The notes under the pieces were generated by a model, which ran no database searches, was not told the DNA's origin, and saw only the letters and a list, made by a program, of their open reading frames with translations. A program made the position numbers and the translations under genes. Below, piece after piece: positions 22,944 through 34,929 of a stretch of DNA of 64,000 nt; the stretch's first letter is position 1; every line of letters starts with the position of its first letter. The DNA is from Gorsachius magnificus. Taxonomy: Eukaryota > Chordata > Aves > Pelecaniformes > Ardeidae. Location of the stretch: positions 7,543,799-7,607,798 of the forward strand of contig CM067091.1 in the NCBI GenBank assembly GCA_034008185.1. Direction: 5' to 3'.

Positions 22944-25934
22944 AATGTCATTTCAGGCTGTTTGGCTGCATTCCCCACCTCATAAACCAGGACTCAACAG
23001 CCTGAGAGCAATGACTTTAAAACTGCCATTGGTGGGCTGTTGGCTGTGGTGGTGCTGGGTTTTAACCCTTTCCCCTGCCCAGAGCAGGGTAGAGCAGAGG
23101 CAGAACAAGCCCCGCTGTTAAGACACTCATGCAAAGTCACTGAGATGAACCAGTTTTTATTTTTAACTGACTGTGAAAATTGCATGTGCCCAAGAGCCTC
23201 GGAGACTGAAATATCAATTGCCCAGGGCAACGCAGCTAGCAAATGCATTCATTTTTCATTCTTGGCTGCTGGAGGGAGAAAGTCATGTTGCATACGCAGA
23301 CCTCTGTCTTCCTGGCTTTATCAGTTTTTAACATCTCTTGCTCTTGGCAGGAGCATGGACAGGACCAGGTTCTCTTGGAGATAACCATCCCTGTCTCAAG
23401 GCAGGCAGAGACCTCCCAAACTCATCTCCGGCTCTGACCATCCTGGATGTGAATCCGTAGCTCTATAACATGCTCACAGACCTCCCAGGGCAACTTGCTG
23501 AGCATCAGTCACTGTAGGACTGGGGGGAAGAAAGTTTCTCTGCATCTTTGGGGGTTTGTTTTTTCTCTGGGTTTTTTTGTTTGGTTTTTTTTGTTGCTGG
23601 GTTTCTTTTTTTTGGAGGGGATGATTTTTTTTTTCCCTTGGGCTGGGTTCCTGCAATTAGAGGACACAAACTCATCAAATCTCTTGTTCCATGGGGGCTT
23701 GTAATTGGGTTATGAATGAAAGATGTACTCGGAGTAAAGTCAGAGCCCTGCCATCAGGGTGCTGATGCAGGAGGCCTGGCCTCAGCCCCTTTCGGTGATT
23801 TCAGCGATGTTTTAGGGGCACTGAAGGGAAAATTCAGACAACAGCAGCATTTTTCCACATTGTAGTGGCATGTCAGGCTGTTTGGCTCCATTCCCCTGGG
23901 GCTCCCCAGCACCAGGCTGAAGTCAATCCCTTTGTCATTAAACGTCCCAGTGATTAAGTCCCGTCTGAGAGCATCCCAGTCCATAACCAGCTCCTTCCCG
24001 GGAGAAGGAAAAATACATTCAGATCACAGTCTCTCTCCCCAGGGAGAATCAAACCTGAGTTATCTACATGTCAGAGGAGCTCCACAAACACAGAGAGTGA
24101 ATAAGGAGGAAATAATACTTCTTGGGCCTCCAGCTTTGTTGTATATGCTATAAACTAATTATTTTTAATTATGAAAAGAGCTACAAGCAGCCTAAACCCA
24201 AACAGCTTACATTTTGTGTTTCTTACAACCAAATTTTAATGTATTCTTCATTTATTTTGCCGTGATCTTCTAGATCAGTTTCTCTCCTATGTGGAAAGGA
24301 GACATTTGCAGTCCAAGGTGATAATTTAAGGATTAAAGGAAAGGCTTTGAAAAATCAGAGTAAAGTCTTCAGTGCAGGTTGCCTGGTTCAGCTGCTGTGG
24401 CTCTTGATGATGCCTGATCTGCTGGGATCTGTAGGTAAAGTCCAACCTAGAGATGCCAAGGAGTCAAAGCCAGCGCTTGCTCCAGGTGTCCCTTGTTACA
24501 AGCAAAGAGTCGTTGTTTGCTTTTCTCCTCCATAAAAAGCAGCTGACATATTTAAAAAGAGATCAGCATTGCAACAGAGAGGTTTTTGGTGGAAAAGCAA
24601 TGCCTGGAATTGGTTGTGGTCTGCAACGAAACCCTCAGGACACCAGCTCTGGGCACGTGCTGTGCTCTGCTGGGCACAGATCTCTGCTCCTGGCTCCAAG
24701 GCAGTGCAGAGCAGCTGGGAGGTGTTAGAGCAACAGCAAACCTTACCCTCTGTGTTGCAGGGAAATGGAGATGGATTTCAAGATGGATCAGGCTCCTGGG
24801 AAAAAAGAAAAACTTGAAAACCTTCAGCAAGACCCCCGAAAGAAAATCCAGCGCTGCTGTTTATACATTGCTCCGCATGTAAATCAGGACACTTGTGCTT
24901 CACACTCTTTTTGCAGCTTTATATTCGAGAGGGATATTTCTAAAGCCCTGACCCTTCAGGGATAAGCATTCCTCCTGGCCACAGCTACCTGCATGGCTGC
25001 CTGCAATTATACAGCACATTAGCAACATTATTGAGATTATGTTCTGCCATCTACACAAATGAGCTTCTCCCCTTCCAGCAGTCACCAGCAAAGGACCCTT
25101 TGGAGGGGGGCTTGACAATTAAGCCAAACAACAAGCACTGCCAGGCCCTGATTAGAGTCAAATGGCAACGTAGCAGCACAATCAGGGACCAATGCTGCTT
25201 TGGCCATGCAGTTGTTGTGCTGAGGCATGTGCTACTCAAAGGACCACTCTGCTTTTGAAAGGAAAGCACATTCCTGAAGTCTGTTGGCTTCTGGGTCACA
25301 TCCTCAGATGGAGCAACCTGGCAGAGCTCTGTGGAAGTCAGCAGCAGTTATCGGACATAAATCTGCCTTAGACCCGGCACGGTTGCATTTCACATGGTGA
25401 AGCACATCCCTCAGAGCTCCCTGCTGAAGCTGCTGAAGCTTTTCTGCTGATCTCTCCCGGTGCTGGCCTGCTTCCTAGAACAACGTGGAGCCAAGGACAG
25501 CAACGAGATCTTATATATGGCTTGAACATCCATCTGCCTCAGGAAACTTTAGAAAGGAGGAAAGTGCCACACTGCCCCTTGGCAGAGGAGGAGATGGAGG
25601 ATACTCCGGCCCCACCAGGGAAGGTTGCTGTTTTCCTGATGGCTGGACCCAACGTTGACAATTTGAGAGGCCATTCATGCGAAAGCAGGACCAGGCTCCC
25701 TGCTGTCCTGTTCAAGCCGTGACATTGGTAAATTTTTCTCCACCCCTCTCACAACCCAATGTCAGAAGTGCTGATTACTCCAGGGGAAGCTAAGAGAACT
25801 GTGGTTCCTCTCCTCACCTGGAAACCTGGCAACTTAAATTGCTTTTGTAATTTCATCCAGATACATCGTTCCTGTCCTTCCCGTCCTCATTGTCCTGCAG
25901 TGCTGCTGTGCAGCATCCCACAGCACAGCAGTAG

Positions 25935-26010
25935 GCGGGCAGTGTGGCTGAGTGGAAAAGGCAGGAGATAAGGAGGTTAGGAAACCTGCAGTCTGGTCCC
26001 CCTGTGTTAC
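25935..26010 (+). mobile_element. Ancient tRNA-derived SINE (MIR/CORE-type) fragment
   Basis: Reads 'gcagtgtggctgagtgga', then 'ggaggttaggaaacctgc' and 'tctggtcccc', which parallels the 5' and core parts of MIR-like SINEs ('cagtgtggcctagtggat', 'gactcaggagacctgggttc'). Sequence up to about 26,060 may continue the tail. Heavily diverged. Confidence 0.45.
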
Positions 26011-29000
26011 TGTACCCCTAAAGGGCAGGACCCCCTTGTGCCAGCGCTGTACATGGTTTTTTAACTGTCCTTGTCCCTACTTTTCCACTTGCTGATTTTG
26101 CCACAGCCAGGAGTCAGAAAGTCCTAGGCGTTGTTCAGGGATGTGACAGACTGGGATCACTCCCATGTGATGGAGCAAACCCATGTCACCCCACACCCCC
26201 AGGGGCAGGGCTCTCACCAGGGTGCAGCAGCCAGGGGAGGGGAGTGAAGCCAGCAGCACTGAAGGGTGAGTGGCTGCCACCTCCTTCCACTGGTAAACAG
26301 GGCCAGAAATGCCAAGGAACCAAGGAGGGGCCAGTACCCTTGTATGACCTTTATACCATCCTCTGAGCCTCAGGAAACAGCCATGTTTTGACATTCATTC
26401 ACTTGCTTTTTGGAACAAGAGCTATAATAAAAGCCACTGCAGAGCTGTATCTGGAGTTTCCTTTGAGCTCTGAGGTCTGAAGAATTTACCCTAGCCTGGC
26501 TGAGTTGTGTAGACACAGTGCCTATGCAAGCGCAAGGTAACGTAACTTTCTTTCCACTTCACCAAAGAAGGATAAAGAAAAGCTACACGCCCTACGTCCA
26601 GGAGGCAACTGGCAAGTTACCACCCCTTAGCAAACACCTGGTGACTTGCTGGGCTGTGCTAATGCAGAAATGAGACCCCATCCCTCGTCTCAGCAGATCC
26701 AGCTCGGTGCTATCCTTGTTGAGAGGACTCCACCAGTCTGCCACCCGTCTGCTGACACAGCTTTTCCTCTGTGCCCTGTGGCAGAGAACAGCTTATCCCC
26801 TCTGTCCCAGAATGATTAGTGGCAGAAAGATACCATCTGCCTTTGCTATGGGAGCATCCCTGTACCCGGCAGCCCTCAGCACAACAGCCTGCTCATGGCA
26901 CGGCCAAATGGGCCAGCCCTATCCCCAGCCGTGTCCATGCTGCAGGGAAGAGCCCAAGCTTTGTCATTACCCTGTGATGAAGCTTTTGCATTCATTTGGG
27001 CAGCTGGCTATTTGACTGGGAAACCCAAGCTGTGCTTTGAGGAATCGCAATGGGCTGTGTCTTCAGCAAAGTCTAATGTAGCAGAAGGCAATTGCAAGGG
27101 AAATTACATCTTGTGGAAGCAGGTAGGCATGCAATGATGTGAAAAGTGATTCCCCTCCAGTGAGTGTGTGCATGCTGCTGGCGGTTTGGGTTCCTTTATT
27201 TTTTTAAAGCGCAGATCAGGACACGATGCTCACAGTTTACTGCAGGAAAAATGATTTCATGGGTCTGCGCTCCATGTAGTCATTTCCAGGCGTAGCTGCT
27301 TGGGTTTGGTGCATCTCCTTCCAGCCCCTAGTGCATTCCTCTCCATAGCAGGAACATCCTTACTTGGAGTGGGGTGAATGGCGGAGGTCAGTGGTGCAAA
27401 TATCAGGGCAGTGCTGAAAACATCTCTGCATCCTTCAGGACAGGGAAATGGTATCTGAGGAGGGGAGAGTCTCTGCAGATGATGAGCTGGGTGGGGGGAG
27501 CAGTTCTTGCCATCCACAAGTCCCTGTTGAAAAGCAGAAATCCTGCTTGCACCCATGCTTGGGGGCCTCCCTGCCCTGGGCAGGATTTTACTAAGCAAAC
27601 ATTTTTCCCCAACACAACATCCAATTTCTCCTTGTATTTTCCTTCTGCAGACATTTACCATCGTAAAGCATCTCCCCTGCCAAATGCCAAACTCTCTTTG
27701 GGATGGGAAGACCCACTTTCTGACGTGGGGAGGAGGAAGGGCCAGACCGACCTGCAATCACAGTAACCCAGTTACAGCCCTCACTGGGGCTGCTGCAACC
27801 TGATTTCCAACCTGTAAATAAAACTTCCCTTTCACAACCAAAAAAAAATAATCTGCTGAGCAGCTCGTGCCTAACTGCACTCATCTGGGATCTCTGGGCC
27901 TGGATCTATGCATCCAGATGTGAAAATATTAGCGCTGGATTATAAACCACTCTGTCAACCCTGTGGGACAGGAGATGCCCCAGAAACATTAGCTGCGATT
28001 CTATTACTTTCTCAGTGGGTCAAGTCCAGCCTGGGTCTGAGCAGCCTCTGTGTGCTGATTTGGGAATCAAGAAGCCGCTAAATGAGTTTTGTGCAGTACA
28101 CAAGCTCATCAAGGATTCAAATGTAATAACGGTGTTTATAATGGATTTAAGGAAAAAAAAATTCCCTTCATGCATAATTTATTTACTTCACATATATATA
28201 TAGTTGAAAATGTGCTGCATTAGCTGTGAAAACTGCACAGCTAGCAAAGGGAAAGAAAAATCCTCACTCACCCTCTTTATCTGATGGGTCAAAGAGACAT
28301 TTCAAATTGTCAGATGCTACTGGCCCTGCTGAAAAATTCAGTCATTTCAGTCTGAGCTCTTTCTCAGAAACAGATCCCCGCTCTGATTTCCAGGCCTGGT
28401 GCTCCACGTGCTGCGTGTCACACTGAAACCCCCAGTAGCGTGGCAGTGCCCAGCCCAGCTGGTATGGCGAACCACATCCAGGAACGCAGGCAGCCTGGAG
28501 CCTCTCTGTCTTGCACTGTGCTGCTGTAGGTGTTTGGGCAAGATGGGCTGAGAAAGACACCAAACCCCTTGTTTTCACATCCAGAGGGTTTAGGATGATG
28601 CTGTGCAGTTGGATGCCTCAAGAGCGTGCTTCCACCAGGGCTGAGGTCTTACAATTGCATTGCACAGACACGTACATGATAATTTAAGGTGGGGGAGATG
28701 CAATGGCTGCTGAGGGCTTCACCTGGCAGATGGAGATGGAAGCCACCAAGGGGGAGAGCTCATTGCTGGTCTTGCACTGGTTCTTGGTCACACAAATTAA
28801 TTTCCTCCTCTTTCTTCCCTGGCAAGACATTTAGTTCAGTTCTTCTGGGGCTTAGTGACCTCTCTTTGACCTGGTAGCTGGGTCTCAACATGCCACAGGG
28901 AAAAGGGAACCATAAATTTACCTTCACTCACTAAAATAAATTACAAGAAATTAATGTCCCATAATGAGACAATTTGTCATTGCTGATAGGCCTAGATTTA

Positions 29001-30714
29001 ACGGAGGGTTTTAAAACAGCACCATTAATTTATATGGCTTTCCTATTTAATATTTAAACAGGATGAATCTTGCTATAAAGGCAGTTTACTTGGAAAGCAG
29101 GCAAAGAGTGGGGGAGGAAAAGAGCAGAGGGGTGCATGTGCGTCTAGGGAGCACAGAACAGCCTCTTGCCTTCAGTTCAATGAAAGGTGGTTTTAGGTCT
29201 ATAAATTTGGCTGATGAATGCAAGTCCTCTTGGGAAACAGGCTGAGACTCCCTAAAACTCAAGAGTGGCAATGTCTTCCCTAAAAACTGGAGCATCCTAT
29301 TTCCAAGGGCCCACCCTTACATGGCCAGCGAGGTGGTTTACACTGGCTCCTGGTTTCCACTAGTTGCTCCAAAGTTTGCCCATCTTCAGGACTATCAGCT
29401 TCTGGTTAGCTGAGGAGCAAAACCAGCAAGCAAGACATTTCCGCCAGCAGATGAGTCAGGGCTGCCTGTAACGTTGACTTTCCTCTCACCCCCTTGTACA
29501 CACCTTCTGCCCGAGGTTTGCAGCACTGTACAGGCTTTACAGATGCAGCTGAATGGAGAGGTGTATGGAGCAGAGGATCTCAGCTCTTATGGTCAACAGC
29601 CAACCCTTTCCCTTCCCTCTGGCTTCTGAAGGTGGATTTAGATTGATGCACACAGCAAGTTTAGTATCTTTATATTTGTAGCAGGGAATGAGCAGTTAAC
29701 TTCTTTCTGCAATTTTAAGATAATTCCCCATGTTTTTGCACCGTTCTCCATTCTTTTTGCTGTCAGTCTGCCATACTCTGTGCCTAAAAAGGCTGAAATG
29801 CCAGGGCTGAGGCATTTAAGCACCAAAGAACATCCAAATCATTTGGATGCATCTCCTCCATCTTCTCTTTTCCTGGAGGTAGCGCTCATGCTAGGCAACA
29901 TTCCCATTGCCCCTTGTCTCCTGCTCTCCATGGGGTCTCTTGCCAAGACCTGGAGCAGTCTCCTGAGGTCACTGGATGAGCAATCCTGAAGCCCTGATCC
30001 AAACTCTCATTTGGATCTTGCACTGCTGCAGAAACAGCGGGGGAATTACAGCTGATAAAGCAGCACAGTGCCTGCACTGCTCCATCTCGCAGCAACGCAG
30101 CCAACCCTGCCAACAGCTCAGCCCGTACCTGCCTGGCTTCAGGGCCATCAGGGAGCTACATTTAATTAAACTACCATTTATTGAGCTCAGCTGACTCCCT
30201 TCTCCCAGAGATCTTTTTATTATTGTTGTTATTTTTATCCATATCTCATTGATATTCTAGAGATCTCTGCTTTCATTCCTCTTACAAAGGGCACATTTGC
30301 CCTGCCAGAGTGGCCACCCATCAGGTTCAGAAAGGGAAGGGTTTGATCCCAGCCACGTTGTCTGGAAACCCTGCAGGGACTCAGCAGAGCAGCTCTGCAC
30401 CAAGCCAAAGGCAAACACCCAAACTGCTGGAGGTCTTAATTCTAATCAGATTTACTTCTTACACTTCACTCTAATTAGAAATCATTTTAGTGGCATGTCC
30501 TACATCACACTCATAAATTAAATATTTCAATACCCAAAACCGTTTAGTTCAATGTCTTTTTAGAATTACACTGCTCATGAAACAAAGACAAAGCTACTTC
30601 ATTAAAACTATTGTTCTCCTAGAAATGTCATTAGACTTCATTTACTGCAGCAAGTTATCACGTACAAGGACAATATGAAAATGCCCTGAAGAGTCTGACC
30701 TAAAGCATATGTAA

Positions 30715-31404
30715 AGTCACCTTACTTTCAACGTGGACTTTCTGCTACCTTTATCAGAGCAATACGTCAGTAAGAGCCTTGTGCTGCTGTGTTATCCTCC
30801 TGATAGCAAAGGCCCCACACAAGACCTCCTGCTGCTCAACGGCATTTCATCCGAGGACCATCCACCCATAGGGATTCCCAGATATGAAGAGACTTTTAGC
30901 AAACTATCTTTTACTTTCTCTCCTGATACTCTACCTTTCAAATTAAGGACATTTAGCAGCTCCTACAGTGCTTCAGGCATTGTGAGAGGACCTGGGCTGG
31001 CTCATGGAAATGTCCTAGCTAGTTGGCTAGACCATCCACGAATCACTGAATTCATTTTCCAGTTAGAGCTCACTGAAGACAGTTTGGGGACTACTGAACC
31101 TGATTTAGGTCTGCACTGGGATGAAAGGAAGTCTTTTTCAGTAAAAGTAATGGTGTCAGTGCTTCTGGCCTGGAATTTGAAAGGCCAAGATTTCAATTCA
31201 GAGCCTCATGCTTCTCTGGAGAGGACAGAAATTTCACCCTGGACTTCAGAAACCTTCCCCTTAGAAACACGATGGGAAAATATTCTCATCACATATTTCA
31301 GCTGGAACAAAGCATTTCATTTCGAAGAAAGAGGAATTGGGTCAAAATACTCTGGCTGGCTGTTCTTCTGGGGCAGACGTGGAGCTGGTTTATTACTGCT
31401 CTGA
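30715..31404 (+). other. Longest open frame (stop to stop), coding status doubtful
   Basis: Open for 229 codons plus the stop, with a 223-codon stretch from a GTG at 30,733. The only internal methionine codon is near residue 140, so a conventional ATG-initiated protein would have about 84 residues. The predicted peptide has no signal peptide, no clear membrane segment apart from a Trp/Leu/Gly-rich C-terminus, and no motif I recognise. No minus-strand open frame longer than about 65 codons competes with it. It could be an exon or a fossil of coding DNA, but I see no convincing splice acceptor and donor pair, and chance openness in AT-moderate DNA is possible. I do not assign a function. Confidence 0.25.
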
Positions 31405-33150
31405 AGGTTTTCTCTAATCTCAATTTTCCCTCCCTCCAGCGACAGTCATGACACAGGTGCAGTGTCTGAAGCCCTTGTTTCACACATCAACAAGGCTTTG
31501 CACACACAGCTGTACATAACATGGGACGTTACAAATTTAATCTCCAACATCTTGGTCTTAAGCTGCTGGAACAGGCACTTATTTCGTTGTTTTCTCTAGC
31601 ACAGAACTCGTTGCACCTTCAAGTTGCAATGTAAGTAAACTGCCAACATGCAGTATGCATTACACATTTAGTTCTCACGTTAAACTGGATTAAGATGGGA
31701 GGGAATTTTACAGCAAAACACATTTACAGTTAAGATCCCTATGCTGAACTAGCTTAATCCACTTACATTTCCTGTGGGGAATTAGGATGTTCTTATTCCC
31801 AAACAAGGGTGTACCCACTGGAAATTAATAACATATGGTATCCTGTCTGCACAGCTTCTTTCAGGTGGTGTTTAGGGCTCATTCTGTCGTTCTTCATGTA
31901 TCTTTAGCAAATAAAATACTTCACAAAACTTAATCAGTCCTTCAGGACCTGAATTTTCCCTGTAAGTTTTGCTGGGTAAATTCATGCCTAACACTCCTGT
32001 ATTAGAAACAAAGGCAGTGAGTCCTAATCTGGTTCGTGTTCATATGATTTTTATGGCACACACCTGGACAGAGAACTTTGCCATTTTCTCTTCAGATTGC
32101 GCACCAACTCTATTACTCTTTGGGGCCAAAGAATCAATGAGCTTAATGGAGCAGACATCCCATTTATTTTTATGGGATTTAACACAGTGAAAATCACTAT
32201 TTCAGGTAGTAAAATTCCACGTCTGACCAAAACATTTTCTATTGGGTTCCAGCATCCTCCATCCCAAAGTGCAGATAAGGCCTGAAGCTTCAGGGAAAGG
32301 GCAGAAGCACTCATAATGTGCTTAGCCAGTTGTTCAATGGGCAAAAGCAAATTCATCCCTCTTCCCTTGCAAGTGTTCTTATGTCCTGAAGCATGAGGTT
32401 TCATTACCCTTATCATAGTCTTAGTTTGCAGAGCATCAAAGGTTATTAATGGTCATAAAATTACCTATTGCTGTTTCATCTGTAACCACTGTATTTCTTT
32501 TTATGGCAAGTTTGTTCCACACTTTGATTACCCAGAGCACTGCAGAACAATGCTGTAATCTTGCGAGTTGGATCAGCAGTCATTTTATTCACATTATCTA
32601 TGTGCACAATATAATATAAGCAATAATCTTTGCCTATTATTCTGACAACACAAAATCCCATTAAGGTCAATGGTTCAAGAACTCATTTGACTTTGGTGGA
32701 ATATGGGCTCATTAAAATAAGGCACAAACGCCGCTTGAGGGAGACCCAGAAGCTCTCTGGAGATGGGAACAGAAGGGCCATATTCTTCTCTCTTTTCACT
32801 CCCCACCGCTGATATTAACAGAAGGGAGCGTTTAGCAACGGGATTTCCATCCTACAAGAAATTCTGGGTTTTGGGAGCTTTTCTTCAGTCCACATCAGAA
32901 GGAAATTTATGAGATGTTGCACATACACAGACGCACACCCTGCTTCACCCCCATGAGGCAGAGCATCAGCAAGAGGGACGCCAGTCAGCTCCCTGGCAGC
33001 GAGTCAGGAGCGAGCATCGGCGGAGGAGAAAACACTCCCTGCCTGAACAATGTGACATTGACAACAGGAAGATCAAGGCATGAAATGATAAACAGGCTGT
33101 AAGGAACATGAAAGAGGAAAAAGAAAGGATTCTGTAAGTACATTAACTGG
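31405..33150. other. Gene-free stretch, AT-rich
   Basis: No gene recognised. Part of it (about 32,097-32,290 and 32,640-32,712) has inverted, overlapping open frames that trace a near-palindromic old repeat. The remainder is unique AT-rich DNA. Confidence 0.5.
32655..32712. repeat. Possible ancient palindromic amniote repeat
   Basis: 'cccattaaggtcaatgg' followed about 10 bp later by 'catttgactttggtgg' resembles the old amniote repeat built from 'cccattgaagtcaatgg' and its near complement. Recalled consensus only, and the family name is not known to me. Sequence near 32,128-32,180 may be another fragment of the same kind. Confidence 0.4.
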
Positions 33151-34542
33151 GAATCATAGAATTGTTTAGGTTGGAAAAGACCTTTAAGATCATCAAGCCC
33201 AACCATTACCCTAAGCCTGCCATCCCACCACTAAACCCTGTCCCTAAGCACCTCGTCTGCCTGGCTTTTAAATCCCTACAGGGATGGGGACTCGACCGCT
33301 GCCCTGGGCAGCCCCTTCCAGTGCTTGACAACCCTTTTGGTGAGGAAATTTTTCTTAATATCCAACCTAAATCTGCCCTGGCACAACTTGAGGCCATTTC
33401 CCCTCGTCCCATCGCCCGTTCCCTGGGAGCAGAGACTGACCCCCCCTGGCTCCCCCCTCCTGTCAGGCAGTTGTAGGGAGCGATAAGGGCTCCCCTCAGC
33501 CTCCTCCAGGCTGAACACCCCCAGCTCCCCCAGCCGCTCCCCAGCAGCCTTGGGCTCCAGACCCCTCCCCAGCTTCATTGCCCTTCTCTGGACACGCTTC
33601 AGCCCCTCCATGTCCTTCTAGGAGCAAGGGGCCCAACCCTGACCCCAGCATTTGAGGGGCGGCCTCACCAGTGCCCAGGACAGGGGCACGGTCACTGCCC
33701 TGCTTCTGCTGGCCACACCATTCCTGATACAAGCCAGGATGCTGTTGGCCCTCTTGGCCACCTGGGCACACTGCTGGCTCATATTCAGCCGCCTGTTGAC
33801 CAACACCCCCAGGTCCTTTTCCGCCGGGCAGCTTTCCAGCCACTCTTCCCCATGCCTGCAGCGTTGTGTGGGATTGTTGTGACCCCAGTGCAGGACCCAG
33901 CACTTGGCCTTGTTGAACCTCATACAGTTGGCCTTGGCCCATGGATCCAGCCTGGCCAGGTCCCTCTGAAGAGCCATCCTACCCTGCAGCAGATCAACAC
34001 TCCTGCCCTACTTGGTGTCATCTGCAAACTTACTGAGGGTGCACTTGATCCCCTCGTCCAGATCATTCATAAAGATGTGTCATGGTTTAACCCAGCTGGC
34101 AACTAAGCACCAGCTGAAACCAGGACAAGATGTTAAACAGAACTGGGCCCAAAACTGAGCCATGGGGGACACCGCTTGTGACTGGCCACCAACTGGATTT
34201 AATTCTTTGGGCCTGACCATCCAGCTAGTTTTTTACCCAGCAAAGAGTACACCCATCCAATCCATGAGCAGCCCGTTTCTCCAGGAGAATGCTGTGGGAA
34301 ATGGTGTCAAAGGCTTTTGCAAAGTCCAAGTAGACGACATCCACTGCCTTTCCCTCACCCTCTAAGCAGGTCACCTTGCCATAGAAGGAGATCAGGTTAG
34401 TCAAGCAGGACCTGCCTTTCATAAACTCATGCTGACTAGGCCCAATCACCTGGTTGTCCTGTATGTGCCATGTGAAAGCACTCAGGATGATCTGCTCCAT
34501 AACCTCCTCCAGCACCAAGGTCAGACTGACCAGGCTGATAAG
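33151..34542 (-). mobile_element. CR1 LINE, 5'-truncated, minus strand, with broken ORF2
   Basis: The 3' end of the element is at 33,151 (the 'attctatgattc' tail in reverse) and the truncated 5' side near 34,542. On the minus strand the order is a reverse-transcriptase block with the motif-A-like LDFAKAFD (34,309-34,342), a GVPHGS box (about 34,157-34,173, usually GVPQGS), the FADDT catalytic box (about 34,014-34,030), then a thumb and C-terminal region with 'KDLGVLV' and '[17 protein letters not shown]', and finally 'RGNGLKL'. A stop and frameshift near 33,611-33,618 separate the C-terminus from the thumb, and a 50-bp LTR remnant interrupts the reading between the GVPHGS and FADDT boxes. It is therefore inactive. 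CR1 ORF2 protein would copy CR1 RNA into chromosomal DNA by target-primed reverse transcription. Confidence 0.92.
34078..34127 (+). mobile_element. 50-bp internally deleted LTR (mini-LTR) inside CR1
   Basis: The sequence starts TGTCATGG and ends GGACA. Its first ~34 bases match the 5' end and its last ~16 bases the 3' end of the LTR family found at 13,165, 45,313 and 48,937. It is flanked by a perfect 5-bp target-site duplication, agatg (34,073-34,077 and 34,128-34,132). Removing it together with one duplication copy restores uninterrupted CR1 sequence. An LTR thus integrated into the CR1 and later lost its middle (about 530 bp). The junction falls at a shared 'cca', suggesting microhomology-mediated deletion. 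Confidence 0.85.
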
Positions 34543-34649
34543 GGGGAGATCAAAGCAGTGGCTGGTGCCCTCTTCAACAGAGAGGTACTGATGGGGACAG
34601 ATAGGATGGTAAACATGCACAGTGCCATATTTGCAAAGTCTGATTCAGG

Positions 34650-34729
34650 TAAGCAATGTTTGGTTGGACTGCACGATTATGACCTCTAGGGGTCCCTTCC
34701 AACCCTAAACATTCTATGATTCTATGATT
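34650..34729 (+). mobile_element. CR1 LINE 3' tail, plus strand
   Basis: Ends with 'ggtcccttccaaccctaaac' followed by tandem 'attctatg' units, the standard CR1 3' terminus, facing the opposite way to the CR1 immediately to its left. Only the last ~80 bp is clear. The sequence 34,543-34,650 between the two is not recognised and may be part of the same copy. Confidence 0.75.
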
Positions 34730-34929
34730 ATTGTTGGTAAAAGCAGATTGTGTGTTCATGCTACAGCAAGGGAAAAAAGTGAGTTGGGGAATATTTCAAT
34801 AAGTCGAGTATTTTCAGATGCTCCTAGCTTGGTAATGTCTGGAGCACTTGCTGACCTAAACAATGCAGGCTCATGTCAAGGTGGTGTGACTGGCTGTTGT
34901 GACTCTTGTCAAGGACACATGGACAGTGG

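Larger units (their letters stand above)
22406..30714. other. Gene-free stretch with scattered old SINE remnants
   Basis: No gene recognised. Open frames of up to 166 codons overlap others on the opposite strand (for example 27,257-27,884) and resemble nothing I know. A T-rich low-complexity patch spans about 23,550-23,635. The AT-rich block 28,905-29,065 is a candidate conserved non-coding element. A weak MIR-like core in minus orientation may lie at 23,190-23,240. Confidence 0.5.

Noticed and set aside
33162..33476. Plus-strand open frame resembling the minus-strand frame at 10,574-10,948
   Set aside because: Both read the antisense of CR1 3' ends of opposite orientation; repeat-derived shadows, not genes.
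33496..33942. Minus-strand Gly/Gln-rich open frame of 148 codons
   Set aside because: It is the wrong frame of the CR1 ORF2. The true ORF2 frame carries the 'KDLGVLV' and '[15 protein letters not shown]' motifs over the same bases.
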